A DNA stretch of 64,000 nt from Nitrobacter sp051535235 (lineage in GTDB: Bacteria > Pseudomonadota > Alphaproteobacteria > Rhizobiales > Xanthobacteraceae). The notes below the pieces were generated by a model that did not search any database, was not told the origin of the DNA, and worked only from the letters and a program-made list of their open reading frames with translations. Location of the stretch: assembly GCF_051535235.1 (NCBI RefSeq), contig NZ_JBPPLZ010000006.1, positions 1 to 64,000 of the forward strand, in the 5' to 3' direction. The position numbers and the translations under genes were made by a program. Shown one piece after another: positions 7,603 through 16,429 of the stretch (the stretch's first letter is position 1; every line of letters starts with the position of its first letter).

Positions 7603-9054
7603 TCAACTCCGGCCGATCCGCGTCAGGTAGCGCAGCACGAAGAGTGCGGCCGCCAGCACGATCAACACTGCGAAGGCGGACGCGATCTGTGCCTGGAGAT
7701 GCCACTCCGGAAGGTGCACCGCCCACCGGCGCGGGATCGACATGGCGCCCGAGATCAGGAACATCAACACGAATCCGGATCCGCCCACGACGTAGACCCA
7801 AAACGCCGTCCCCGGCAGGCCGGAGAGCCTCTCATCCCCGCGACGGACCAGCCAGGTCATGAAACCGAACGCCATCGCCACTTCGCCAAGGATGAGATAG
7901 GTGTGGAAATGGCCCGGCACCCACAGGGTATTGTGCATGACCTTGTTGACCACGATCATCCCGTCGAGGACGGCCGGCACCGAACCCGCCGTCCAGCCCG
8001 CCACGCCCAGCACCAGCAGGGCGGATGTGAGATCCCAGCGCATCGACACGGCGCCGCGCAGATAGATCAGGAGCGAGAACGCGGTGACCGCGATCAGCGG
8101 GATGGCTGAGAAGTAGGAGACGATCTGACCCGTCGCGACCGCCCATCCCGGCATTGCCCAGTCCTGCATAAGGTGATGCGGGTAGACTGCCAGAACGAAC
8201 AAGAGCACCACCGTCCAGGCAATGGCGAAGACCCGAGTCGTCTTCCACGGCTTGCCGGTGTATTCGGGCACGATTTCATAGACGGCGATCACCGCCATAT
8301 AAATCGAGGCGTTAATGAATACATGGCCGAAGAAGAAGATCATGTTCTTGGCCAGAAGGGCGTCGACGGTGAATTCGGGAAAGGCGAGGTTGACGATGCT
8401 GACGACCAGCACGGCCGCGCCCACCACGATGCCGAGCGAGTTGAAGATCGTTGATGCCATGGCAGCGACCACTGTCGCCGGCGGTGCATCCTCCGGGCGG
8501 CCGCTGCCGAAGGCCAACGGCCAGGCGAGCGCTCCGCCGATGCCGCCATATTTGGCGATCAGCTTGCGCCCCACTTCGAGGTGGAGCAGAAGGAAGCCTA
8601 CCCCGATCGAGGTATAGCCGAGCAGGAATACGATCGCGGCACCGGGTTGCCATAGGCCGCCCGACAAAGCCGGCAACGGAAACAGGAAGGTCCAGGCCCC
8701 GGCATAGCCGCCGATGAAGATCGCTCCGAGAATGAGGACAACGCCCAGCAGGAAGAAGCCCAGAAAAGCCCAGAACACGCCGGCCGCGAGAGATACGTAC
8801 CGCTCGGTGAAGAACCAGAGGATGGTTGCCCCGGTGAGCCCCGCCGTTCCCACCATTCCCGCCCCGTGTGCGGTCATGATCTTGTAGAACAGGGCAGGGT
8901 CGATGGTGATCAGCCCGCCTTGGGCGGCACGCATGGTCAGGCCAAAAAGCATCATGAGCAGGATCACGACACCAGCCAGCAGCATAGAGAGCTTGACCGA
9001 GCCGAGTTGCGGGGCGATGACGACGGGGCCACTTTCTTCGGCGATGACAGACAT
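7603..9054 (-). CDS. ba3-type cytochrome oxidase subunit I
   Basis: A protein of 483 residues with 12 or more membrane helices. Low-spin heme ligands are seen in T-A-H-G-A-G-M and W-V-P-G-H-F-H-T-Y. The CuB histidines are in F-F-G-H-V-F-I-N and the pair Y-P-H-H-L-M-Q-D. The short length and the G-H-V-F-I-N-A-S-I-Y sequence fit B-type (ba3-like) heme-copper oxidases rather than the aa3 type. It reduces O2 to water and pumps protons in the inner membrane, usually with high O2 affinity. Subunit II is 9 bp upstream and SCO immediately downstream. AGGAG lies 8 bases before the ATG. Confidence 0.93.
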   Translation of the reverse strand: MSVIAEESGPVVIAPQLGSVKLSMLLAGVVILLMMLFGLTMRAAQGGLITIDPALFYKIMTAHGAGMVGTAGLTGATILWFFTERYVSLAAGVFWAFLGFFLLGVVLILGAIFIGGYAGAWTFLFPLPALSGGLWQPGAAIVFLLGYTSIGVGFLLLHLEVGRKLIAKYGGIGGALAWPLAFGSGRPEDAPPATVVAAMASTIFNSLGIVVGAAVLVVSIVNLAFPEFTVDALLAKNMIFFFGHVFINASIYMAVIAVYEIVPEYTGKPWKTTRVFAIAWTVVLLFVLAVYPHHLMQDWAMPGWAVATGQIVSYFSAIPLIAVTAFSLLIYLRGAVSMRWDLTSALLVLGVAGWTAGSVPAVLDGMIVVNKVMHNTLWVPGHFHTYLILGEVAMAFGFMTWLVRRGDERLSGLPGTAFWVYVVGGSGFVLMFLISGAMSIPRRWAVHLPEWHLQAQIASAFAVLIVLAAALFVLRYLTRIGRS

Positions 9055-9063
9055 GACGGGCTC

Positions 9064-9561
9064 CTATTCGGCCACGACAGTGAACTCGGCCGTCATTGTG
9101 TGGTGCGCGACGCCGCAATATTCCAGGCACACCACATGGTAGGTGCCAGGAGTATCGAAGACATACTCCACCTGGTTGACGTAGCCGGGCATGGCCTGGA
9201 CCTGGAACAGCAACTTCCCGGAAGCATCCATCACACCGAAGCCATGGTTGACGTCGGCGGTACGAACTTTGAATGCTACCGGCTTGCCCAGTGGCACCTT
9301 GTCAGTGTCGAGTTCCCAATGCCATTGCGCGGCGGAGGCGTTGACGACAGTTGCCGTCTTGGCCACTGCGAGCGGCCAGGGCCTTAGCGAAATCACTGTC
9401 ACGACAACGCCGATGACCGTAAGGCTCACGATGATCCAGTTGCGCCGTGATTCGATGTTCGTGGGAACCTTTCCGCTCCCCGCAGCGCGCGCCGCTGCAA
9501 TAAAGGCCCAAACAATAATGGCCATCAGCACCAGGCTCAGTGCCAGAACCGTCAGTTGCAT
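9064..9561 (-). CDS. ba3-type cytochrome oxidase subunit II (CuA)
   Basis: A protein of 165 residues with helices at the N-terminus (L-A-L-S-L-V-L-M-A-I-I-V-W-A-F and I-I-V-S-L-T-V-I-G-V-V-V-T-V) and a periplasmic cupredoxin domain. The CuA ligands are visible: H in V-N-H-G-F-G-V and C-L-E-Y-C-G-V-A-H-H-T-M. It takes electrons from a soluble donor and passes them to subunit I. It is the first gene of the leftward operon, and the palindrome at 9662-9680 lies about 100 bp upstream of its start. Confidence 0.93.
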   Translation of the reverse strand: MQLTVLALSLVLMAIIVWAFIAAARAAGSGKVPTNIESRRNWIIVSLTVIGVVVTVISLRPWPLAVAKTATVVNASAAQWHWELDTDKVPLGKPVAFKVRTADVNHGFGVMDASGKLLFQVQAMPGYVNQVEYVFDTPGTYHVVCLEYCGVAHHTMTAEFTVVAE

Positions 9562-9661
9562 TGATCTTTCCCCCGTGTCTGTTCACTAGGAAGCTGGAAT
9601 GCCTGACTGACTCTTTTTGTCCTTACTTCTCTTCTTGTCCTTGCTTAATCGTCCGTCTTAT

Positions 9662-9680
9662 TAGGTATCATAAATACCTA
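9662..9680. promoter_or_regulatory. Candidate Rrf2/NsrR operator
   Basis: TAGGTAT-CATAA-ATACCTA, 7-bp perfect arms with a 5-bp spacer, AT-rich and placed between the divergent oxidase operon and the rrf2 gene. The position suits an operator for the adjacent regulator. The sequence-to-regulator link is inferred. Confidence 0.6.
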
Positions 9681-9731
9681 TTAAGACATCACGGACTTGT
9701 ATTGTCAACGCCAATAGGTGAAATCGCGATC

Positions 9732-10169
9732 ATGCAGTTGTCCGTCTTTTCCGATTACGCGCTCCGCGTCCTGATGTATCTCGCTGTCGCCGGCAACCGG
9801 CAGGTGACTGTGCGTGAGGTCGCGGAGCGTTATCGTCTGTCGCGCGATCATGTCGCCAAGGTCGCTCAATTCCTGGCTCGCGAGGGCTTCGTGACGACCG
9901 CTCGGGGTCGTTCCGGCGGAATGCGGCTGGCGCGTACACCTGTCGAAATATCCATCGGCGATGTGCTGCGTCGCTCGGAAGCGGGGTCGGGGCCGGTCGA
10001 GTGTCTGTGCGATGGGCGCGTGACCTGCGCTATCGTATCGGCCTGCGGACTGGCGCCCCTGATGGCCGAGGCGAGCGATGCCTTCTTCGCCAGCCTTGAT
10101 GCCCGTAGCCTCGCCGATGCGCTGCCGCGCGCAGGCGCGGTGCGCCGGCTGCTCGGCCTGGCCGCGTGA
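9732..10169 (+). CDS. Rrf2-family Fe-S regulator, NsrR-like
   Basis: A protein of 145 residues from the ATG at 9732; longer in-frame extensions cross the AT-rich promoter. The winged helix is at residues ~1-75 (M-Q-L-S-V-F-S-D-Y-A-L-R-V-L-M-Y and S-R-D-H-V-A-K-V-A-Q-F-L). A cysteine group follows: C-L-C-D-G-R-V-T-C-A-I-V-S-A-C. Its C-X5-C-X5-C spacing is close to that of the cluster-binding cysteines of NsrR. NsrR proteins sense nitric oxide through an Fe-S cluster and repress NO-response genes. Here the likely targets are itself and the divergent ba3 oxidase. NsrR versus another Rrf2 member is not proven. Confidence 0.85.
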   Translation: MQLSVFSDYALRVLMYLAVAGNRQVTVREVAERYRLSRDHVAKVAQFLAREGFVTTARGRSGGMRLARTPVEISIGDVLRRSEAGSGPVECLCDGRVTCAIVSACGLAPLMAEASDAFFASLDARSLADALPRAGAVRRLLGLAA

Positions 10170-10255
10170 CCACGCGCCCCAGTTCGCATAATTCGCAAGA
10201 TCAGCGCTGACGTCCACACGCCGCCTGCCGGTTGCCATCGCGGTATCCGGAAATG

Positions 10256-10271
10256 TGGCACGACTATTGCT
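10256..10271 (+). promoter_or_regulatory. Consensus sigma-54 promoter
   Basis: TGGCACG-ACTA-TTGCT matches the -24/-12 consensus TGGCACG-N4-TTGCW at every defined position. It points right and lies about 40 bp before the nirB fragment, as expected of a nitrogen-regulated nitrite-assimilation operon. It now faces the pse genes. Whether it is still used is unknown. Confidence 0.75.
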
Positions 10272-10307
10272 GAATACTTAGCAACCGCAACGTTGCGCAA
10301 CGTCGCG

Positions 10308-10449
10308 ATCCCCGCTGTTGGCGGGTGACAAGACGATAGAGGAGATCGTCATCAACAGCCGCGAATGGTACGCGCAAAACGGCATTACCCTGATCACCGG
10401 CGATGCCGTCACGCGCATTGATCGCGGCGACCGCATGGTGCATTCCCGC
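10308..10449 (+). pseudogene. nirB: nirB fragment (NADH nitrite reductase large subunit)
   Basis: About 45 codons read S-P-L-L-A-G-D-K-T-I-E-E-I-V-I-N-S-R-E-W, then Y-A-Q-N-G-I-T-L-I-T-G-D-A-V-T-R-I-D-R. This is the FAD-domain segment just after the N-terminal Rossmann strand of NirB. The N-terminal ~50 residues and the remaining ~750 are missing, and there is no start codon. It is a deletion scar of an assimilatory nitrite reductase operon, consistent with the sigma-54 promoter just upstream. The region on to 10556 has only a small hairpin. Confidence 0.7.
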
Positions 10450-10459
10450 GTCTTGAAGC

Positions 10460-10477
10460 CACCGCCTTCAGGCGGTG
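10460..10477. terminator. Small GC hairpin upstream of pseB
   Basis: CACCGCC-TTCA-GGCGGTG, a perfect 7-bp stem with a tetraloop. No T-run follows on the plus strand, so it may be an attenuating structure or nothing. It lies between the nirB scar and pseB. Confidence 0.3.
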
Positions 10478-10556
10478 AAGTGTTCACTCTGACTGTCCCG
10501 TCATTGACATCGCGCGGACTTCGGTTACGCCATTCCCCAGATAAAGAGAGGTCCAG

Positions 10557-11558
10557 GTGTTCAACGGCAAATCCGTGTTTATTTCCGGCGGTACGGGCTC
10601 TTTCGGACGCAAATTTGCGAATATACTGCTCGAACGCTACGACTTGGCGCGCCTCGTTTTCTATTCACGCGATGAGCTCAAGCAATTCGAGATGCAGCAG
10701 GAAATAAACGCGCCCTGCATTCGCTGGCTGATCGGCGACGTACGTGATGGCGCGCGTCTGATCGAAGCGACGCGTGGGATTGACTATCTCGTTCATGCTG
10801 CCGCCATGAAGCAGGTGATAGCATCTGAATATAATCCAATGGAATGTATCCGCACCAACATTCATGGCGCGGAGAACATTGTGGCAGCTGCGCTTGCCAA
10901 CAACATTGAGCAGGTGGTCGCGCTCTCAAGCGATAAGGCGGCTAATCCGATCAACCTGTATGGCGCCACCAAGCTTGCATCGGATAAACTGTTCATTGCT
11001 GCCAACAATATGGCAGGCAAACGACGTACCGCCTTCTCGGTCGTGCGCTATGGCAACGTTGCCGGCTCGCGCGGATCGGTCGTCCCATTTTTCGAAAAAC
11101 TGATAGCGCAGGGCGCGACGTCATTGCCGATTACCGACACCGCCATGACTCGTTTCTGGATCTCGTTGCAGGAAAGCGTCGACTTCGTTCTGAAGTGCTT
11201 CCAGCGTATGCAGGGCGGCGAAATCTTTGTACCGAAGTTGCCGTCGATCCGGATAGTCGACCTTGCAACGGCGATGGCGCCGCACCTGCCACAGAACGTG
11301 ATTGGTATCCGACCGGGCGAAAAGCTGCACGAGATACTGTGCCCTGCGGATAATAGCCATTTGACGCTGGAGTTCAGTGAACATTATGTCATGCGGCCGT
11401 CGATCAGGTTCCACGATCGCGGTTATGATTATTTGAAGAACCGTCTCGGTGAGACAGGTGCTCCTGTAGCGCGAGGTTTCGAGTACAACTCCGGTACAAA
11501 CCCCGTCCGTTACTCTGTGGAACAAATCCGGAAATTTTATGAACGGGCCAAGACATGA
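10557..11558 (+). CDS. pseB: UDP-GlcNAc 4,6-dehydratase (inverting), PseB
   Basis: A protein of 333 residues of the extended SDR family. It has the NAD(P) motif G-G-T-G-S-F-G at the N-terminus, the active-site stretch S-S-D-K-A-A-N-P-I-N-L-Y-G-A-T-K with the Y-x3-K pair, and M-K-Q-V in place of the usual motif around residue 85. PseB converts UDP-GlcNAc to the 4-keto-6-deoxy-L-arabino-hexulose, the first step of pseudaminic acid synthesis. The start is a GTG at 10557. The next gene starts within its stop codon (ATGA), so pseB and pseC are translationally coupled. Confidence 0.93.
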   Translation: MFNGKSVFISGGTGSFGRKFANILLERYDLARLVFYSRDELKQFEMQQEINAPCIRWLIGDVRDGARLIEATRGIDYLVHAAAMKQVIASEYNPMECIRTNIHGAENIVAAALANNIEQVVALSSDKAANPINLYGATKLASDKLFIAANNMAGKRRTAFSVVRYGNVAGSRGSVVPFFEKLIAQGATSLPITDTAMTRFWISLQESVDFVLKCFQRMQGGEIFVPKLPSIRIVDLATAMAPHLPQNVIGIRPGEKLHEILCPADNSHLTLEFSEHYVMRPSIRFHDRGYDYLKNRLGETGAPVARGFEYNSGTNPVRYSVEQIRKFYERAKT

Positions 11559-12712
11559 TTCCCTATGGCCGTCAGGACATCTCCAGCGCCGATGTCGAGG
11601 CGGTCGTCGAAGTCCTTCGGTCTGACTTCCTAACCCAAGGGCCGATGGTCCCCAGGTTTGAGGCGACGTTGGCGCGTGCAGTCGACGCGCCTGAAGCGGT
11701 CGCTTTTTCCTCAGCAACTGCGGCGCTGCACATCGCTTGTCTTGCGCTCGGGCTCGGCCCATCGGATCGTCTCTGGACGGTGCCGAACACCTTTGTAGCC
11801 TCCGCCAACTGTGGTCTCTACTGCGGAGCGATCGTCGATTTCGTCGATATCAATGCCAGGACCCGAAACATGGATGTCGAAGCACTGGCCACCAAGCTCG
11901 AAGCGGCCGAGCGCGACGGCGCCCTGCCGAAGGTTGTCGTTCCAGTGGACTTCGCCGGTACTTCCGCAGATATTGCCTCTATCCGCCAGCTCTCGGATCG
12001 ATACGGCTTCCGCATCCTTGAAGACGCGAGCCATGCCGTTGGCGGATACTACCAGAACAGGCCCGTTGGTTCGGGCGAGCTCGCTGACGTTACCGTTTTT
12101 TCGTTCCATCCCGTCAAGATCGTGACGACAGGAGAGGGCGGTGCGGCGACCACGCGTTCCGCCGAAATCGCCCATCGCATGCGCCTGCTGCGCAACCATG
12201 GCATTTCGCGCGATCCCACTGACATGACCGCCGTTCCCGAAGGCCCCTGGTACTACGAGCAGGTGATGCTCGGCTTCAACTACCGTATGACCGACATTCA
12301 GGCGGCGCTCGGCGTGAGCCAATTTGATCGCCTCGCCGAATTTGTCGCCCGGCGGCAGACGATCGCGGCGCGTTATCACGAAGGGCTTGCCGGTCTTCCC
12401 GTGATTCGACAGTTCGTGCCGGAGGGCACTTTCTCGGCGTTGCATCTGTATGTCATTGAACTGGATGAAACCGTGCGACGCACTCGCGGCGAGGTTTTCG
12501 CGGCGATGCGCTCTTCAGGTATCGGCGTCAACGTCCATTACATCCCGGTCCATCTGCAACCATGGTACCGGGCCCTGGGTTTCTCCCGTGGCGACTTTCC
12601 GGTTGCCGAAAAATATTACGACTTCGCACTAACGTTGCCTATTCATCCAAACCTGAGCGCCGAACAGCAGGATTACGTTATGGAACGGTTGTCCCACGCG
12701 CTCGAAACTTGA
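11555..12712 (+). CDS. pseC: UDP-4-amino-4,6-dideoxy-sugar transaminase, PseC
   Basis: A protein of 385 residues of the DegT/DnrJ/EryC1 PLP aminotransferase family. The PLP lysine is in S-F-H-P-V-K-I-V-T-T-G-E-G-G, and E-D-A-S-H-A-V-G-G lies upstream. Length and the opening I-P-Y-G-R-Q-D-I-S fit PseC, which aminates the PseB product at C4 with glutamate. It overlaps pseB by 4 bp. A 171-bp gap without a visible gene follows. Confidence 0.93.
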   Translation: MIPYGRQDISSADVEAVVEVLRSDFLTQGPMVPRFEATLARAVDAPEAVAFSSATAALHIACLALGLGPSDRLWTVPNTFVASANCGLYCGAIVDFVDINARTRNMDVEALATKLEAAERDGALPKVVVPVDFAGTSADIASIRQLSDRYGFRILEDASHAVGGYYQNRPVGSGELADVTVFSFHPVKIVTTGEGGAATTRSAEIAHRMRLLRNHGISRDPTDMTAVPEGPWYYEQVMLGFNYRMTDIQAALGVSQFDRLAEFVARRQTIAARYHEGLAGLPVIRQFVPEGTFSALHLYVIELDETVRRTRGEVFAAMRSSGIGVNVHYIPVHLQPWYRALGFSRGDFPVAEKYYDFALTLPIHPNLSAEQQDYVMERLSHALET

Positions 12713-12883
12713 GGATCTGAATTGTCGTTTCGAAATCGCGACTGGCGGTCCAAAGTTCGGCCTCAGAGCAAGGCCGGGCCGACTGGACCTCAGATAGAGA
12801 TCTGCCTATAGAACGTGATCTTTTCAGGTTGGTTTGCGCGATCAAAAATTTGAAAAACAGATCGCAGGGATCGTCATGACGCC

Positions 12884-14518
12884 ATGAACATTAGCGAGTT
12901 TCTGGAAGAAAACCGGCGATTCTGGACATCCTCTACCCCGCCCAAGCCTACCCTACCCAAGTCTGACCCGCCCAAGTCCGACGGCATCTTGATACTTGAC
13001 CTTTACCACAATGACGATGTGCACTTTCACCTGTTCGCAAATTGCGTCGTTGCTAAGTGTATACAGCACATATGGGGAGGTGAAATCGTCGGGATTTTCG
13101 CCGATGATTCTGGTGACGTTGGAAGGCGGGATGATCGAAGGACAGACGTTGAAGCGAACCTGGCGCTCGCTCGCTCGTTTGGTATCAATCGCTTCTACAA
13201 TATTTCCGATTTTCGCAACCGCCTCCTGTTGGATCCTGTTTGGTCAGCCAATGCGGAGAGTGACCTTCGCAAGCGACTGCAAGGCAAGTCGGGATCCTCG
13301 CTCAGGCAAGCAATTCGCTCACTGTCAGAACCGCAATCCCCACGATGCGGCCTTCTGATTTACAATGAATTTCTGAGACGATTTGGCTTCGGCACCATCG
13401 ACAATCTGAGCGACGAACTCATCGCAGTTGCAAAGCTCGTATTGGCCGACTACGAAGCCCTTCCCATGATGTTTGGAAAGTCCCCGGTTCGAGCGAGTGT
13501 ATTGGGGCATATTTGCTATTCGGTGTCGGGACAACTGGCTGATTTTGCGGCCATGCACGGCGCGCCAACATTCCTGGTAGAACAGTACATCCCAGTTGCC
13601 GTTACGCGATATCGAGATCTGACCGACTTGTCGTGCGGTATTCCCGGCGACTGGAAGGAAATGGTGGAAAGGTACGCTTTCGATCAAGCTCTACTGGATG
13701 ATCCCAGGCTTGACCTGTTCGGCGGCGCTGTTGAAGGCACGCTGGCGCGGACGATCGACCCGCTATTGAACCGTGATGTTGTCGATCGGCTACCGGCTTC
13801 TCGCGAGGCCTTCCTTGAGAACTGCGGTGTCAACCCCGAGAATCCTACGGTCTGCGTATTCGCGCATGTGTTTCAGGACGCTCCGCTGACGCGGCCAAGG
13901 CAACTCTCGGACGACTACTGGCAAGCTATTGTCGACGTCGTCGATCTTGCGCGGCAACTGACACATCTCAACTTGATTATTAAGCCGCATCCATTGAACG
14001 ACAGCCATGATTGGAAGCGTTCGTGGGATACGTTGCGTAGATACTGCGCCGACATCGGAAATATCGGATTTGCAGATGGCGCCCTCAGCGCCGGCGAGGT
14101 CATGAAGCATTGCGATGCCGGTCTCACGGTTCGTGGAACGGTTCTCTACGAAATGGCCGCTGCTGGACATCGAATGATCGCGACGGGCGAAGACAAGTTT
14201 TCCGGCCTTGGTATTATCGAGGAAGCATCCAGCATGGAAGCTCTGAGGAGCATTCTGTCAGATGTGTCGCGAAAGGCTTGGTCGATGCCGGAGGATCAGC
14301 GTCGGCGCGCAGTGGCTTATTCCTACTGCATGCTCCAGGGATTTCGCAGCAAATCGATTTTAATTCCCGACAAGCGTTGGGCTCCTGAAGAATATTTTCG
14401 CAGCGCGACCCTGGCGTTGTCGAATTTCAGATTGGAAGAAGATCCCCTCTTCATAAATCTCAAGTCGTTTCTCCGAGATGACCTGCCAATGCTGGTTTCG
14501 AAAGAGGCATTCCCGTGA
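12884..14518 (+). CDS. Capsule/GT-B-like glycan protein, unassigned
   Basis: A protein of 544 residues. After a short N-terminal stretch comes a duplicated proline-lysine linker (T-L-P-K-S-D-P-P-K-S-D). The C-terminal half has features of GT-B or capsule polysaccharide biosynthesis proteins: V-C-V-F-A-H-V-F-Q-D, L-N-L-I-I-K-P-H-P-L-N-D, C-D-A-G-L-T-V-R-G-T-V-L-Y-E-M-A-A-A-G. The last phrase resembles the sugar-nucleotide loop in KpsC-like and CDP-glycerol transferase folds. A role in attaching or polymerising the pseudaminic-acid-type sugar is inferred from its place in the locus. No signal peptide or membrane helix is evident. Confidence 0.65.
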   Translation: MNISEFLEENRRFWTSSTPPKPTLPKSDPPKSDGILILDLYHNDDVHFHLFANCVVAKCIQHIWGGEIVGIFADDSGDVGRRDDRRTDVEANLALARSFGINRFYNISDFRNRLLLDPVWSANAESDLRKRLQGKSGSSLRQAIRSLSEPQSPRCGLLIYNEFLRRFGFGTIDNLSDELIAVAKLVLADYEALPMMFGKSPVRASVLGHICYSVSGQLADFAAMHGAPTFLVEQYIPVAVTRYRDLTDLSCGIPGDWKEMVERYAFDQALLDDPRLDLFGGAVEGTLARTIDPLLNRDVVDRLPASREAFLENCGVNPENPTVCVFAHVFQDAPLTRPRQLSDDYWQAIVDVVDLARQLTHLNLIIKPHPLNDSHDWKRSWDTLRRYCADIGNIGFADGALSAGEVMKHCDAGLTVRGTVLYEMAAAGHRMIATGEDKFSGLGIIEEASSMEALRSILSDVSRKAWSMPEDQRRRAVAYSYCMLQGFRSKSILIPDKRWAPEEYFRSATLALSNFRLEEDPLFINLKSFLRDDLPMLVSKEAFP

Positions 14519-14599
14519 CCAGTTCGAAGAGGTTTGCAGCCGGGATTAATCACTTCCAGACTCTGCTCAACCGGCGTTAGCGGCGGGATGGCGGGACCG

Positions 14600-15655
14600 T
14601 CACGCGATCACTGACCACGTTAGTGCTTCACCATAGGCGATGTCGCGCGCGGCGGTTCGACCGATGACGTCGGGCAGATACTTTGGCGGCAGGCCAAAGC
14701 CGGGCCGGATGACGCGGATATTCTCGCTCGTCAGAGGCTCCCCCGCTTTAATTGGCTTGACTGCGTAGATCGAACGTCGAAACCGCATGTTGGCCTTCTC
14801 GCTTCGGACGGGGCCATAGCCGACAGATCCGAGCGCCGACCATGCCGACTTGCAATCGTCGACCAGTCGCTTGAACTCATGCGGTTCGAGCGAAAACGCT
14901 GCGTCCGGACCACCGTCGGCGCGCGAGAGCGTAAAGTGCTTCTCGATTATGGAGCCGCCCAGCACGATCGAAGCGACGCAGGCGGCGGAGCCCGGCGCAT
15001 GATCGGAAAGGCCGGACACGGCGTTGAAGGCCTGGCCGAGATGCGCCACCGTGCGCACATTCGCTTCCTCGATCGGGGCCGGGTAGGCGCTGGTACAGTG
15101 CAGCAGCGCGATGCCGCCGGCGCCGTTGCCGCGCGCTGTTTCGACCGCCTCCTGAATCTCGCCGAGAGTGGCCATCCCGGTCGAGATGATCATCGGTTTG
15201 CCCTGTTCGGCGACATACTTGATCAACGGCAGGTCAATCACCTCGAACGATGCGATCTTGTAGGCGGGCGCATCGAGCCCCGCGAGCAGGTCGACGGCGG
15301 TCTCGTCAAAGGGGCTGGAAAACATCGTGATCCCAAGCTCACGCGCCTTCGCGAACATTGGCCCATGCCATTCATAGGGCGTGTGAGCCTGCTGGTAGAG
15401 TTGGTGGAGCCTGTAGCCGTCCCACAGGCCGCCCTTGATCAAAAACTCCTCGCCATCGTGAGGAATGGTCATCGTATCGGCCGTATAGGTCTGGATCTTG
15501 ATCGCGTCAGCACCGGTGGTGGCGGCGGCTTCGATCAGCTCCAGCGCCTTCGAAAGCTTGCCGGTATGGTTCGCCGACAGTTCGGCGATGACGTAAGGAG
15601 GATAGTCCGGGCCGATCTTGCGCCCCCCGATGATGAGTTCCGGGCTCTGCATCAC
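14600..15655 (-). CDS. pseI: Pseudaminic acid synthase, PseI
   Basis: A protein of 351 residues of the NeuB family. It has a TIM-barrel synthase domain (residues ~15-270; V-I-A-E-L-S-A-N-H, A-D-A-I-K-I-Q-T-Y, I-I-S-T-G-M-A, L-L-H-C-T-S-A-Y-P) and a C-terminal SAF/antifreeze-like domain (R-R-S-I-Y-A-V-K-P-I-K-A-G-E). It condenses phosphoenolpyruvate with the 2,4-diacetamido hexose to make pseudaminic acid. G-L-S-D-H-A-P-G is the metal and substrate region. It runs opposite to pseBC and heads toward them, so it belongs to a separate leftward unit with NUDIX, HAD and methyltransferase genes. Confidence 0.92.
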   Translation of the reverse strand: MMQSPELIIGGRKIGPDYPPYVIAELSANHTGKLSKALELIEAAATTGADAIKIQTYTADTMTIPHDGEEFLIKGGLWDGYRLHQLYQQAHTPYEWHGPMFAKARELGITMFSSPFDETAVDLLAGLDAPAYKIASFEVIDLPLIKYVAEQGKPMIISTGMATLGEIQEAVETARGNGAGGIALLHCTSAYPAPIEEANVRTVAHLGQAFNAVSGLSDHAPGSAACVASIVLGGSIIEKHFTLSRADGGPDAAFSLEPHEFKRLVDDCKSAWSALGSVGYGPVRSEKANMRFRRSIYAVKPIKAGEPLTSENIRVIRPGFGLPPKYLPDVIGRTAARDIAYGEALTWSVIA

Positions 15656-15658
15656 AAT

Positions 15659-16429
15659 TTACGCTCCTGGTTTATCTTGCGCGACGTCAAAGGCGCTGCC
15701 CAGAAAGTCGGAGCCGGGTTGCATGAGAGCATCCAGAAGGGCGGCGGAAACGGCGCCCAACGAGTCAGCCCGGTTGCGCCGGAACGCCCGCAACTGTGCG
15801 GGTGCAACGATTTCAAGTTCAGAATATTCGCGATTCCCCAGCGCCGCGAAGCGTCGCTGGATTTGCGCAGCCGAGGCGGCGGTCGCAAGCATGATTCCGA
15901 CGTCGATGACGTGGCTTTGCGGATCCTCGACGAGTGCAACGACTCTGGAACGCGCCGACAGCTCGGAAGCTCCAATGCCGGTTTCTTCCTCAAGTTCGGT
16001 CAGAATGCATCGTTCGAGGCTCACCTGTCCGGCCGACCCGACTGCCGCGTCGTCAACGCCGCCTGACGGCACCAGCTCCCAGCACCCGGCGTCCATCTCG
16101 GAGCGGCGGCTGCGCCGGCCGAACAAGACGCCATCCGGACAAGACAGGATGCCCGTGACGGCGAGCGGCTTGATCTTCAGCGCGGCATGAAGGCTCGGCT
16201 CGCGCCGTTGTGCGAGGAAGTAGCGGTACTCCGACATCCAGCCGACGATCGTTCTGGCATCACAATAATCGACGCTGAACAATCGCCCGTTGTGGAGATC
16301 GTGGGAGCGCAGCTCTTTTTCGCGCTGCCAGATTTCGTCCACGCGCGCCTCGATGTCCGGGCCGATGGTTGGCGCTGTCGCTTCCAGCGTTACTCTCGGC
16401 TCCGACTGAAGCAGATGAACGCTCAGCAT
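15659..16429 (-). CDS. NUDIX-like hydrolase of the pse locus
   Basis: A protein of 256 residues from the ATG at 16429, which overlaps the end of the HAD gene by 7 bp; the longer frame reads through the HAD gene. A NUDIX box is seen around residue 155: G-G-V-D-D-...-E-L-E-E-E-T-G-I, with a longer than usual gap and T where the conserved R is expected. NUDIX enzymes split X-linked nucleoside diphosphates. In a locus that lacks pseG (the UDP-sugar hydrolase) this is a candidate for releasing UDP from the amino sugar, but that is only an inference. Confidence 0.75.
   Translation of the reverse strand: MLSVHLLQSEPRVTLEATAPTIGPDIEARVDEIWQREKELRSHDLHNGRLFSVDYCDARTIVGWMSEYRYFLAQRREPSLHAALKIKPLAVTGILSCPDGVLFGRRSRRSEMDAGCWELVPSGGVDDAAVGSAGQVSLERCILTELEEETGIGASELSARSRVVALVEDPQSHVIDVGIMLATAASAAQIQRRFAALGNREYSELEIVAPAQLRAFRRNRADSLGAVSAALLDALMQPGSDFLGSAFDVAQDKPGA

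Noticed and set aside
14879..16066. 395-codon plus-strand frame
   Set aside because: It runs antisense to pseI and the NUDIX gene, both with recognisable motifs.
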